Shown here piece after piece: positions 1 through 8,779 of a stretch of 64,000 nucleotides of DNA (position 1 is the first letter of the stretch; every line of letters begins with the position of its first letter). The notes beneath the pieces were generated by a model. It ran no database searches and was not told where the DNA came from. It saw nothing but the letters and a program-made list of their open reading frames with translations. This stretch comes from Chitinophaga flava (GTDB taxonomy: Bacteria > Bacteroidota > Bacteroidia > Chitinophagales > Chitinophagaceae). The stretch spans positions 3,348,001 to 3,412,000 of the forward strand of contig NZ_QFFJ01000001.1 in the NCBI RefSeq assembly GCF_003308995.1. Direction: 5' to 3'. The position numbers and the translations under genes were made by a program.

Positions 1-918
1 AAAAGCCTTTATCAGCAAAACATCAATCCCGACACCGACATTACCATCACCCCCGGTGGCACTTACGCGATCTATACGGCCATCGCTACCTACATCCACC
101 CGGGTGATGAAGTGATCATTTTTGAACCCGCCTACGACAGCTACATTCCCAATGTACTGGTCAACGGTGGCAAACCGGTGTTGATCCCCCTCTCTTTCCC
201 GGAATACCGGATCAACTGGGAAACTGTGCGCAGCAAAATAACGCCCCGCACTAAAATGATAATGGTCAACACACCACACAACCCTACCGGCAGCATCCTG
301 CAGGAAGAAGACATGGCTGAACTGGAAAAACTGGTAGCAGAATTTAATATCCTCGTACTGTCTGATGAGGTATATGAACACCTGGTGTTTGATGGCGCCC
401 GCCACCTGAGTGTATTACGCTATCCGGCTATTTACCGTAACAGCTTTGTGACCTTTTCCTTCGGGAAAGTTTTCCACAACACCGGCTGGAAAATGGGGTA
501 TTGTGTAGCACCGGAACACCTGATGAAGGAATACCGGAAAGTACACCAGTATCTCTGTTTTTCTGTAAATACTCCGATGCAGTACGGACTGGCCCGGTTT
601 CTGGAAACCCCGGCGCATTATCTCGAACTGCCGGCATTTTACCAGCAGAAAAGGGACTATTTTCTGGAACTGATGAAAGATTCACGTTTTACGCCACTGC
701 ACAGCGAGGGAAGTTATTTTCAGCTGATGCGCTATGACCGGATTTCTTCGGAAGGAGACAAGGAATTTGCTGTGAGGCTGACAAAAGAATTTGGCGTGGC
801 TGCCATTCCTGTATCCGCATTTTATCAGGATGGAAAGGATGATCATGTGGTCCGTTTCTGTTTTGCCAAAAAGGAAACCACTCTGGAACAGGCCGCAGCA
901 AAGTTAAGAGCGATATAA
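1..918 (+). CDS. Methionine aminotransferase-like PLP enzyme (5' end cut by window)
   Basis: Class I/II fold-type I aminotransferase whose reading frame is open from base 1, so the N-terminus lies outside the window; 305 residues are visible. The motif SFGKVFHNTGWKMGY carries the PLP-binding lysine (codon 466-468), and NTPHNPTG and LSDEVYEH are the usual substrate and PLP contact segments. The FGKxFHxTGWK spacing resembles the YbdL/kynurenine aminotransferase group, which acts on methionine and aromatic amino acids. The exact substrate is inferred from family only. It ends about 150 bp before the convergent carbonic anhydrase gene, and nothing recognisable lies in that gap. Confidence 0.85.
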   Translation, partial: KSLYQQNINPDTDITITPGGTYAIYTAIATYIHPGDEVIIFEPAYDSYIPNVLVNGGKPVLIPLSFPEYRINWETVRSKITPRTKMIMVNTPHNPTGSILQEEDMAELEKLVAEFNILVLSDEVYEHLVFDGARHLSVLRYPAIYRNSFVTFSFGKVFHNTGWKMGYCVAPEHLMKEYRKVHQYLCFSVNTPMQYGLARFLETPAHYLELPAFYQQKRDYFLELMKDSRFTPLHSEGSYFQLMRYDRISSEGDKEFAVRLTKEFGVAAIPVSAFYQDGKDDHVVRFCFAKKETTLEQAAAKLRAI

Positions 919-1070
919 CGCTCCGAAGAACTGCCTCAGCAATCAACAAGATATAATGGGGCCTTGATAACGGTTTAACTGGTACCCCTATAAAAACCCG
1001 CTAAACATTGTTATCTCAGCCCCATTAATATCACAAGCAAACATACATCTCCGGTAAGGGAGACATTTTA

Positions 1071-1745
1071 TTAAACGGCCATGGCTGGAGCCGTTTCCTT
1101 ATCGTTGTTCAGGATAAGTGTATGTTCCATAAAAGTTACTACCCCCGTTTCCACATCGTACATAGCGCCAATAATACCCACATCACCTTTCAGGATCATG
1201 TCACGAAGGATATGGCTTTGTTCCATGATCGCCTGTACGGAACGTTCTATGTGTATATTGGTCACCGCACCCACGAATTCCGGATTTTTGGAAGTACGGT
1301 TTTCGGTGATGGTTTTTTCTGCAAATACGGCTGGCGTGATTTTGTTGAGCAAACCGGTGAGGTTGCCCATCTCCACAGCGTCGCAGGCACCGCAGATAGC
1401 GCCGCATTTGGTGTGGCCCAATACCACAATAAATTTGGACCCGGCAGCCTTGCAGGCATATTCCAGGCTTCCGAGTACGTTGTCGGAGATAACGGCACCT
1501 GCCAGACGGATACTGAAAACATCTCCCAGTCCCTGATCAAATACCAGTTCCGCGGAAGTGCGGGAGTCCATGCAGCTTACGATGGCAGCCATCGGCCACT
1601 GGCCGTCGGAGGTATCATTCACCATCTGCAGCAGGTTACGGTTGATACGCAGGTTATCTACAAAACGCAGGTTACCTGCTTTTAATAATTCCAAAGCTTG
1701 TCTTGGTGTAATCTCACTCTGTGATACTTTATTCAATGTTTTCAT
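1071..1745 (-). CDS. Beta-class carbonic anhydrase
   Basis: Zinc enzyme interconverting CO2 and bicarbonate; 224 residues, normal for the beta class. The zinc and catalytic residues are visible as C58, D60 and R62 in SCMDSRTS, and H111 and C114 in GHTKCGAICGA. There is no signal peptide, so it should be cytoplasmic. It lies 84 bp downstream of, and on the same strand as, a SulP-family transporter, an arrangement seen elsewhere for bicarbonate uptake and hydration. Co-transcription is likely, since no terminator is visible between the two genes. Confidence 0.93.
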   Translation of the reverse strand: MKTLNKVSQSEITPRQALELLKAGNLRFVDNLRINRNLLQMVNDTSDGQWPMAAIVSCMDSRTSAELVFDQGLGDVFSIRLAGAVISDNVLGSLEYACKAAGSKFIVVLGHTKCGAICGACDAVEMGNLTGLLNKITPAVFAEKTITENRTSKNPEFVGAVTNIHIERSVQAIMEQSHILRDMILKGDVGIIGAMYDVETGVVTFMEHTLILNNDKETAPAMAV

Positions 1746-1829
1746 GATAAATCATTTTGTTGGGTGAAAAAAGGAGGGAAGAAAGCATGGTTTCCTTTCT
1801 CTTGCCTCGATTTGTGTTAAGCCATCCGT

Positions 1830-3479
1830 CTAGTTCAATTGCAATTGTTTGAGCAATTCTTTATGACTACCGGCAGCTATGGTGTGTACGTGCCCGTTAC
1901 TACGCCGGTTGTGCTCCTCTATTTGGCTCCCGGGGGTGTTAGGAATTTTGTATACATCCTTGAACCCGGTGAGGATAACAGTAATATTTTTTTGTGGTGC
2001 TTTGATGTCCTTGAATTCCCGGATCGTCTGCAATACATCGAAGTCGATATAGGCCGTTTTTTCAGCGTCTATCACTACGGTAGTGTCGGAAGGCAGATGG
2101 TCCAGCGTCAGAAGGATACTGGCTTTGTTGAGGAAAGACACTTCCTGGGCCAGTTCCAGCCGGATGCTGTCGCCGGTCTGGTATTTTTCCTTGCGGAAAT
2201 AGTAGGAGCTCTTCATATTACCACGCAGGATGGCCAGGATACTAACGGCCATACCAATAGCGATCCCGATCAGTAGGTCGGTGAATACGATTGCTGCTAC
2301 GGTGGCTACGAAAGGTACCCATTGGTATTTACCGTTTTTGAACATTTCCTTGAAGACTTCCAGTTTACACAGTTTATAGCCGGTAACCAGCAGTACAGCA
2401 GCCAGAGTGGCCAGCGGTATCATGTTGAGTACCATTGGTATCAAACCTGCACAGATCAGGAGCAGGGAGCCGTGTACCATAGTGGCTAGTTTGGTGCGTC
2501 CGCCGGCATTGATGTTGGCGCTGGAACGTACTATCACGGAAGTGATAGGAAGTCCGCCAATCATCCCGCTGACGATATTGCCGATACCCTGCGCTTTCAG
2601 TTCCCGGTTAGGAGAGGTATAACGTTTCAGCGGATCGAGCTTGTCGGTAGCTTCTACGTTGAGCAATGTCTCCACAGAGGCGATGATTGCAATGGTAAGG
2701 CCGGTTATCCACACTTCTTTATTAGTAATGGCGCTGAACCTCGGCAAAGTAAACTGGCCCAGGAAGTCTGAAAAACTTTCCGGTACCGGCAAACTTACCA
2801 GGTGATTGGCCCCCAGTGCCAGCACTTCATTGCCTGCAAATACACGGTTCAGCAGAATGCCTGCAATTACAGCCACGAGAGGTGCTGGTACCAGATTTAA
2901 TTTGGGGACCTTGCTCCAATACAGAATGATAAAAATGGATATGAGAGTGATAACTGTTGCACCTATATTGATGTGGTTGACAGCAGACAGCAACGCGCTG
3001 AAGGTGTTTTCCCCATCTGCCTGGAAAAAGGCAATGCTGCCTTCGCTGTCGGCATCATAGCCGAATGCATGAGGCAATTGTTTTAAAATGATAATAATAC
3101 CAATGGCTGCCAACATGCCCGTGATGACGTTGGAAGGGAAGTAGTTGGCTACTGTTCCTGCCTTGATGAGCCCCAGCACCAGTTGCAGGGCGCCACCGAT
3201 TACCACGGCGAGCAAAAAGATGTCGAATGCACCCAGTTTGGTAATGGCCGACAACACAATGGCGGTAAGGCCTGCAGCCGGACCACTTACACTCAGCTGT
3301 GAACCGCTGAAAAAACCAATAACAAGACCGCCAACAATACCAGCGATCATGCCGGCAAAAAGCGGTGCGCCGGAGGCCAGGGCAATGCCCAGACACAGCG
3401 GCACAGCAATGAGGAAAACAACGAGACCCGAAGAGAAGTCCCCCTTAATATTGGAGAAGATTGATGTTTGCTTGTTCAT
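1830..3479 (-). CDS. SulP-family anion (probable bicarbonate) transporter
   Basis: Inner-membrane SLC26/SulP transporter of 549 residues. The start at 3479 (MNKQTSIF) is preferred over an in-frame upstream start at 3602, because the extra 41 residues are not hydrophobic or conserved-looking and the SulP core begins right after MNKQ with DFSSGLVVFLIAVPLCLGIA. The N-terminal 430 residues are mostly membrane segments; the C-terminal 110 residues form a STAS-like domain (DTTVVIDAEKTAYIDFDVL). The neighbouring carbonic anhydrase favours bicarbonate over sulfate as substrate. That is inference; SulP proteins also carry sulfate and other anions. Confidence 0.88.
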   Translation of the reverse strand: MNKQTSIFSNIKGDFSSGLVVFLIAVPLCLGIALASGAPLFAGMIAGIVGGLVIGFFSGSQLSVSGPAAGLTAIVLSAITKLGAFDIFLLAVVIGGALQLVLGLIKAGTVANYFPSNVITGMLAAIGIIIILKQLPHAFGYDADSEGSIAFFQADGENTFSALLSAVNHINIGATVITLISIFIILYWSKVPKLNLVPAPLVAVIAGILLNRVFAGNEVLALGANHLVSLPVPESFSDFLGQFTLPRFSAITNKEVWITGLTIAIIASVETLLNVEATDKLDPLKRYTSPNRELKAQGIGNIVSGMIGGLPITSVIVRSSANINAGGRTKLATMVHGSLLLICAGLIPMVLNMIPLATLAAVLLVTGYKLCKLEVFKEMFKNGKYQWVPFVATVAAIVFTDLLIGIAIGMAVSILAILRGNMKSSYYFRKEKYQTGDSIRLELAQEVSFLNKASILLTLDHLPSDTTVVIDAEKTAYIDFDVLQTIREFKDIKAPQKNITVILTGFKDVYKIPNTPGSQIEEHNRRSNGHVHTIAAGSHKELLKQLQLN

Positions 3480-3571
3480 AAAAAATGGTTTTTCCGTTGA
3501 AGGATCGCCATTCCGGGCAGCAGCCAGCGCTGCAACACGGAAGTTATTACAGATGACACACCCATTGGGTA

Positions 3572-3595
3572 CATATAACGGTATCCCGTTATATG
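3572..3595. repeat. Short palindrome upstream of the SulP gene
   Basis: Perfect 10-bp inverted repeat CATATAACGG / CCGTTATATG with a 4-nt loop, about 95 bp upstream of the SulP start. It has no T-run, so it is not a terminator. It could be an operator or leader hairpin; no binding protein can be named. Confidence 0.4.
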
Positions 3596-3689
3596 GATAC
3601 ACGATGTCCCTAAAGTGTCTGAATGTTGAAAAAAAACAATAAGAAAATAGAAATAACAGGCTGGCTGAGATTACAGCAGCTGGATCTGA

Positions 3690-3983
3690 TTACGCCCTAT
3701 AGTAGTTGGGAGGAGGCGCGTGGATTTCCTGGGCCGGATTGCTGGGGATATCCTCCATTAAAAGAGGTTGCAAAACGCCTAATAATAATACCGGGTTAAA
3801 CTCAAGTGGATCAAATACCTTACAGAACTTCAGTTCTTTAGCCATTTTCACATGGTCGCCACCCGCATCAATCGGATGCTCTTCCACAATCTGATTATTA
3901 AACAGCAGCTTTCCTACTTCCTTAATAGGAAGTAACTGGGAAACCATAAGGCCCAAAAGAAATATGCCGATAATTTTCTTCAT
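3690..3983 (-). CDS. Small secreted hypothetical protein
   Basis: About 97 residues, unrecognised. The start at 3983 (MKKIIGIFLLGLMVSQ) gives a clean Sec-type signal sequence and suits the upstream -7 box better than the alternative ATG at 3995. The mature part has no conserved motif I can name; it is fairly rich in hydrophobic residues (FNPVLLLGVLQPLLMED) and ends in a proline-rich tail (HAPPPNYYRA). A shorter open frame on the opposite strand (3706-3894) is less convincing, since it lacks a signal and a promoter-like box. Function unknown. Confidence 0.55.
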   Translation of the reverse strand: MKKIIGIFLLGLMVSQLLPIKEVGKLLFNNQIVEEHPIDAGGDHVKMAKELKFCKVFDPLEFNPVLLLGVLQPLLMEDIPSNPAQEIHAPPPNYYRA

Positions 3984-4000
3984 TGTGTTAAGCACTGATA

Positions 4001-4008
4001 CAAAAGTA
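4001..4008 (-). promoter_or_regulatory. -7 box for the small secreted protein
   Basis: CAAAAGTA, reading TACTTTTG on the minus strand, matches the Bacteroidota -7 consensus TAnnTTTG. The implied transcription start lies near 3994-3996, leaving a short leader before the ATG at 3983. No clear -33 TTG is visible. Confidence 0.45.
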
Positions 4009-4270
4009 ATTGAGGGAACCGATATATACTAAGTTACGATAATTAAAAAAATGTTAAAGCGATTTGTGATCAGTGGATGGATTTGTTTCCCCTTTAATAA
4101 TATGTCAAAATAAAGAACATTTCCGTTTATCCTGTATTTTAACCACTTGTCACTTTGTTTGGTTCAGCGTATTTTCTGGTTTTTTAGGAAGATGTACACC
4201 TGTAGCCGCTTTCCACCGATTTTACGGTAATATTCAAAACAAGTTATTTTGCTTTATATGGTATTGTGTA

Positions 4271-4300
4271 TTGCATAGTAGTAAATAATTCCTATTTTTG
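4271..4300 (+). promoter_or_regulatory. Bacteroidota-type promoter for padR-pspC
   Basis: TTG at 4271-4273, a 19-bp spacer, then TATTTTTG at 4293-4300. Both elements and the spacing match the TTG-N19-TAnnTTTG promoter of Bacteroidota. It predicts a leader of roughly 80 nt before the PadR ATG at 4388. This is the best-formed promoter I found in the window. Confidence 0.7.
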
Positions 4301-4387
4301 TATCAGAAAGTCGGAGGTAGGTGTACAAGACTTACGACTTACTAAATCAAAAACCACCATTAGTAAAACAATTAAAGCTCACTTGCC

Positions 4388-4726
4388 ATGAACATTGATA
4401 ACACACAGTCACAAATGCGGAAGGGGGTGCTTGAGTTTTGCATTCTGTCCGTAATCAAGCAAGGAGAAGCTTACCCATCAGACATCATTGAAAAGATGAA
4501 AGAGGCAAAGCTCGACATTCTGGAGGGTACTTTATATCCCTTGCTGACACGGCTTAAAAATGCGGAGTTACTCACCTATAGATGGGTTGAAAGCAGCTCC
4601 GGCCCGCCCCGGAAATATTTTTCCATGACCGAAAAAGGCGAAACGTTTTATAAGGAACTGGAAAGCACCTGGAACGAACTGGCCAATGCGGTCCATCAAC
4701 TCACACAGAACAGCTCAGCTGTGTAG
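4388..4726 (+). CDS. PadR-family transcriptional regulator
   Basis: 112-residue winged-helix protein. The segment KGVLEFCILSVIKQGEAYPSD followed by LDILEGTLYPLLTRLKNAELL is the PadR DNA-binding core, and the C-terminal helix suits dimerisation. PadR proteins usually repress neighbouring envelope-stress or efflux genes. The next gene, 37 bp downstream on the same strand, encodes a PspC-domain membrane protein, so this regulator probably controls its own operon in response to membrane stress. The effector is unknown. Confidence 0.9.
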   Translation: MNIDNTQSQMRKGVLEFCILSVIKQGEAYPSDIIEKMKEAKLDILEGTLYPLLTRLKNAELLTYRWVESSSGPPRKYFSMTEKGETFYKELESTWNELANAVHQLTQNSSAV

Positions 4727-4763
4727 CGATATACCTAAACCTAAAATCTAAAAGAACCAACAA

Positions 4764-6452
4764 ATGAAAAAGATTATTAACATAAACCTGTCGAGTCGGC
4801 TCATTCCCATTGAGGATAGTGCTTACGAGATGCTGCGTCAGTATCTGGACAGTCTGAAATCATATTTTTCAAAAGAAGATGGAGGCGACGAAATTGTGGC
4901 TGACATTGAAAGCCGTATCGCTGAGCTGTTCCAGGACAAACTGAAAAAAGGTGCTCACTGCATTACCGATGAGGACATCGTGGCTGTAAAAGCCTCTATG
5001 GGCACACCTGAGCAGTTTGATGATGCTCCCGATAGCAGCAAAAAACAGTCTCAGACAAATGATAATGCTGAAGCGTATATGCCCCGTCCGCGTAAACGCC
5101 TCTACCGTGATCCGGAAAATAAAGTGCTGAGTGGTGTTTGTAGCGGTCTGGGTGCCTATTTCAACGTAGACCCGGTGATCTTCCGTATCATCTTCGCCCT
5201 CCTGGCCATCGGAGGCTTCGGTTCCGGCGTATTGGTGTACTTTATCCTCTGGGTAGCTACACCTTCTGCTGACACCACTGCTGAAAAACTGGAAATGAGA
5301 GGCGAAAAGGTGGACCTCAACAACATCAAAACCACCATTCAGGAAGAACTGAATAACATGAAGAGCCAAATGAAAAACGTAGGAAATGATTTCCGAAATT
5401 TTTCTCAGGGCCGCGGAAAACAAGTAGGTAATGACCTCGAACGCTTTTTTATGAACCTTGCAAAAGGGCTCGGAAATGTCGTGATGTTTGTTACCAAAGG
5501 ATTCTTTTACTTTCTGGCAGTAGTGATCCTGATCTGCCTGATCGTAACGGGCGTAGCGATCGCTATCTCTTCCGCGGCCCTGTTTCCCTTAAAAGGTCTG
5601 TTACTCAGCACACCCACACAGAGCTACCTTTTCTGGCCGGCCATTGGGTTGTTACTGGGAATACCGGTAGTGGCACTGCTGATCTTCATCGTTCGTAAGC
5701 TCACCGGTATCAAACAAGGCAGCCGTTATGCCGGATATACCCTGATGTTCCTCTGGTTACTGGGACTGGCTTTGGGTGCCATCGTTGTTACCTCTGTAGC
5801 AAAAGACTTCAGAAGACGCAGCAGCGTACCTGCAGAAGTGGTGGCCATCAAGCAGCCTTCCAACAACAAGCTGGTTCTCCGCGTAGCTCCGGGTGGTCTC
5901 AGCCATGATAACTTTTCCTGGTTCGATGACAACCTGCTGGTAGCCGACGATACCATCATGATCAACCTGGTAAAACTCAGGATCGAAAAAAGCCAGACAG
6001 ATAGCTTTAGTGTACAGCTGTACCGCTTCTCCCAGGGTCGTACCCTGCAGCAGGCAAATAAGTATGCAACGGATATCCAGTTCAACATTAAACAGGATGA
6101 TTCCGTGCTGTACATTCCGGATGGTTTCTCCCTGCCACTGCACTCTAAATTCCGTGGTCAGCGTTTGCTGATGGTGGTAAAAGTACCGGTAGGTAAAAAC
6201 ATCGAAATAGGAGACGAGATCTACCGCCATTTCTCTTTCGATAAATACGGCCGCCGGTATAATAGTGGTGATGACTGGTTTATCGGTATCGATTCCGACG
6301 ATTGGGATGACAGAAGCGGTTCCAGCACCCTGAAAATGACGCCATCAGGAATTTCTGATGAATCAGCTGAAAAGTCCTCAGAAACAAAAATCAGCCGGGA
6401 TTCTGCAGAAGCTGTCTACCACTATAAAGGTAATGACACCATTCGCAAGTAG
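4764..6452 (+). CDS. PspC-domain envelope stress membrane protein
   Basis: 562-residue inner-membrane protein. An N-terminal cytoplasmic region (1-90, MKKIININLSSRLIPIEDSA) is followed by a PspC domain at about 110-168 (RLYRDPENKVLSGVCSGLGAY), then several hydrophobic segments at roughly 235-345, and a C-terminal extracytoplasmic region with beta-rich sequence and an Asp/Ser-rich tail. PspC proteins sense or buffer membrane damage. It is much longer than the classic 120-residue PspC, which is common for Bacteroidota members paired with PadR. A strong terminator follows. Confidence 0.85.
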   Translation: MKKIININLSSRLIPIEDSAYEMLRQYLDSLKSYFSKEDGGDEIVADIESRIAELFQDKLKKGAHCITDEDIVAVKASMGTPEQFDDAPDSSKKQSQTNDNAEAYMPRPRKRLYRDPENKVLSGVCSGLGAYFNVDPVIFRIIFALLAIGGFGSGVLVYFILWVATPSADTTAEKLEMRGEKVDLNNIKTTIQEELNNMKSQMKNVGNDFRNFSQGRGKQVGNDLERFFMNLAKGLGNVVMFVTKGFFYFLAVVILICLIVTGVAIAISSAALFPLKGLLLSTPTQSYLFWPAIGLLLGIPVVALLIFIVRKLTGIKQGSRYAGYTLMFLWLLGLALGAIVVTSVAKDFRRRSSVPAEVVAIKQPSNNKLVLRVAPGGLSHDNFSWFDDNLLVADDTIMINLVKLRIEKSQTDSFSVQLYRFSQGRTLQQANKYATDIQFNIKQDDSVLYIPDGFSLPLHSKFRGQRLLMVVKVPVGKNIEIGDEIYRHFSFDKYGRRYNSGDDWFIGIDSDDWDDRSGSSTLKMTPSGISDESAEKSSETKISRDSAEAVYHYKGNDTIRK

Positions 6453-6481
6453 TTATATATTCTCAGCTAATCAAATAAGAA

Positions 6482-6519
6482 CGGGGCTGACCTTTTAAGG
6501 TCAGCCCCGCTTCTTTTTT
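6482..6519 (+). terminator. Rho-independent terminator after the padR-pspC operon
   Basis: A 13-bp GC-rich stem CGGGGCTGACCTT (6482-6494) pairs with 6497-6509 and is followed by CTTCTTTTTT. Confidence 0.88.
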
Positions 6520-6553
6520 CCCGATCCGATCATTACCCAGGCCGATTAATGTT

Positions 6554-6561
6554 TAACTTTG
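6554..6561 (+). promoter_or_regulatory. -7 box for feoB
   Basis: TAACTTTG matches TAnnTTTG and lies 41 bp before the FeoB ATG. The -33 region shows only TTA where TTG is expected, so the call rests on the -7 element and its position just after the upstream terminator. Confidence 0.5.
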
Positions 6562-6602
6562 TGTATTCGGCATATAATATTAAAAAATAGGATAAGATAA
6601 GG

Positions 6603-8735
6603 ATGCAGGCACCTATAAACATCGCGCTGGTAGGAAATCCGAATAGTGGAAAAAGCTCCCTTTTTAACGCACTGACCGGGTTAAATCAGAAAGTAAGCAA
6701 CTTCCCCGGAGTAACGGTAGATAAGAAAACCGGAACGGCAACCATCGTTCCCGGGCTTTCGACCAACATTATTGACCTTCCGGGTACCTACAGCCTGTAC
6801 CCTAAAAGTGCCGATGAGTACGTAACCTACGATGTGCTGATCAATCCAAGCAATGAAGACAAACCGGACCTGGTAGTCATTGTTGCCGATGCCTCCAACC
6901 TGAAACGCAATCTCCTCTTCTGTTCTCAGATCATCGACCTGAAAAAACCGGTGATCATCGCCCTCACCATGATGGACATCGCCCGTAAAAAAGGCGTGGA
7001 AATAGACATCGATGGGCTGGAAAGAGAACTGGGTGTGCCGATTGTAGCCATCAACCCCCGTAAAAACAAAGGGGTGACTGAGCTCAAAAAAATCATCGAA
7101 CTGGCCGCCCGTGGCCACTACAGCGCAGCGCCCAGGGATTTTATTGCCAATGCAGCCCTGGCTAAAGCCGTAACCGACGATGTCAAAAAAGCGGTGCCGG
7201 CCAGTAGCGACTATGGTGCGCTGCACATCGCCGTTAACGCCGAAGAACTGACCTTCCTGGATGCAGGGCAGAAACAGGCCATCCGCCAATCCCTGCAAAC
7301 AAACCAGTTCAATAAAACCAAAGTACAGGCTGAAGAGATCATGCAGCGATACAACCGTATCAAGCATATCATGAAAGCGACGGTGGTAGAAACAGACCCA
7401 CTGCAGAAACAGCTGCGCTCGGAAAAAATCGACGACCTGCTGCTGCATCGTTTCTGGGGATATGTGATCCTGCTGGTAGTGATGTTCCTGTTGTTCCAGA
7501 GTATCTTCTGGCTGGCTTCCTATCCGATGGACCTGATAGAGGGCAGTTTCGGAAAACTCAGCGGCTGGCTTACGTCAGTACTGCCCAGCAACAAAATCAC
7601 AGATGTATTTGTGAATGGTATCCTGGCTGGTATCAGCGGATTTGCGGTATTTATCCCGCAGATCATGATCCTGTTTGGCCTGATCACCGTTCTGGAAGAT
7701 ACCGGATATATGGCACGTATCAGCTTCCTGACCGACCGCCTCATGCGCCAGGTAGGGCTGAATGGTAAATCGGTGATGCCACTGATCAGTGGCGTAGCCT
7801 GCGCAGTACCTGCCATCATGGCCACCCGTACCATCGAAAACAAAAAAGAAAGACTGATTACCATACTTGTCACCCCATTGATGAGCTGTTCCGCCAGGCT
7901 GCCGATCTATACCATGATGATCGCGCTGGTAATCCCAGATAACAGAGTGTTCGGTATCCTGGGCCTGCGGGGACTGGTGATGATGGGACTTTATCTGCTG
8001 GGCTTCTTTATGGCGGTTATCATTGCTGCCGTTATGAAGCTGTTTGTGCGCATCAAGGAGAAAAGCTATTTTATCATGGAACTGCCGGTATACCGCGCTC
8101 CGCGCTGGAAAAACGTAGGCACTACCATGGTGGAAAAAGCCCGCATCTTTGTCACCGATGCTGGTAAGGTGATTGTGGTCATCTCTGTGTGTCTCTGGTT
8201 CCTGGCGTCTTATGGGCCTTCCAGTAGAATGGAACCACTACATGCCAAATATGAAAAACTGATAGCCGCAGCGCCGGCCGGCTCTCCAGAGGCAGATGCA
8301 CTGGACAGGGAATTCCGCTCCGAGAAACTGTCACATTCCTACGCCGGTATCCTCGGACATGCTATTGAACCAGCGATCCGTCCGCTGGGCTTTGACTGGA
8401 AAATAGGTATTGCGCTGATCACCTCTTTTGCTGCCCGGGAAGTATTTGTGGGCACCATGGCAACTTTATACAGTGTGGGCGAAAATCCGGAAGACAACAA
8501 TGCTACCCTGCGTGAAAAAATGGCGTCGGCCAAATGGCCCGACGGAAGGCCCGTATACACGCTCGCCGCTGGCTTGTCTCTGATGCTGTTTTATGCGTTC
8601 GCCATGCAGTGTATGAGTACAATGGCCATCGTAAAAAGGGAAACTAAATCATGGAAAATACCAGTACTGCAGCTCACTTACATGACCTCACTGGCCTATA
8701 TCTGCAGCCTGATTATCTTTAATATCTTCAAATAA
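6603..8735 (+). CDS. feoB: Ferrous iron transport protein B
   Basis: 710-residue inner-membrane Fe2+ importer. The N-terminal G domain has G1 GNPNSGKSS (res 11-19), G2 region FPGVTVDKKTG, G3 DLPGTY, and TMMD in the G4 position. Membrane segments start near residue 284 (FWGYVILLVVMFLLFQSIFW) and include the gate repeats with GVACAVPAIMATR and TPLMSCSARLPIY. The domain order and length are those of a complete FeoB. There is no FeoA gene or fused FeoA domain in the vicinity, so FeoA must be elsewhere or absent. It is transcribed alone from its own promoter. Confidence 0.96.
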   Translation: MQAPINIALVGNPNSGKSSLFNALTGLNQKVSNFPGVTVDKKTGTATIVPGLSTNIIDLPGTYSLYPKSADEYVTYDVLINPSNEDKPDLVVIVADASNLKRNLLFCSQIIDLKKPVIIALTMMDIARKKGVEIDIDGLERELGVPIVAINPRKNKGVTELKKIIELAARGHYSAAPRDFIANAALAKAVTDDVKKAVPASSDYGALHIAVNAEELTFLDAGQKQAIRQSLQTNQFNKTKVQAEEIMQRYNRIKHIMKATVVETDPLQKQLRSEKIDDLLLHRFWGYVILLVVMFLLFQSIFWLASYPMDLIEGSFGKLSGWLTSVLPSNKITDVFVNGILAGISGFAVFIPQIMILFGLITVLEDTGYMARISFLTDRLMRQVGLNGKSVMPLISGVACAVPAIMATRTIENKKERLITILVTPLMSCSARLPIYTMMIALVIPDNRVFGILGLRGLVMMGLYLLGFFMAVIIAAVMKLFVRIKEKSYFIMELPVYRAPRWKNVGTTMVEKARIFVTDAGKVIVVISVCLWFLASYGPSSRMEPLHAKYEKLIAAAPAGSPEADALDREFRSEKLSHSYAGILGHAIEPAIRPLGFDWKIGIALITSFAAREVFVGTMATLYSVGENPEDNNATLREKMASAKWPDGRPVYTLAAGLSLMLFYAFAMQCMSTMAIVKRETKSWKIPVLQLTYMTSLAYICSLIIFNIFK

Positions 8736-8779
8736 TATCTTTTGTACATTGCAGGTAATGCTCACCAAAACGCATTACT

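Larger units (their letters stand above)
3984..4387. other. AT-rich intergenic region with divergent promoters
   Basis: About 400 bp without a convincing gene between divergent transcription units. It holds the -7 box of the small secreted gene (4001-4008) and the promoter of the padR gene (4271-4300). The middle part is AT-rich; the 71-codon open frame at 4073-4288 has no recognisable features. Confidence 0.6.

Noticed and set aside
1122..1685. 187-codon plus-strand open frame opposite carbonic anhydrase
   Set aside because: The minus strand encodes intact zinc-site motifs; the plus frame lacks any.
3706..3894. 62-codon plus-strand open frame opposite the small secreted protein
   Set aside because: No signal peptide or promoter; the minus-strand frame has both.
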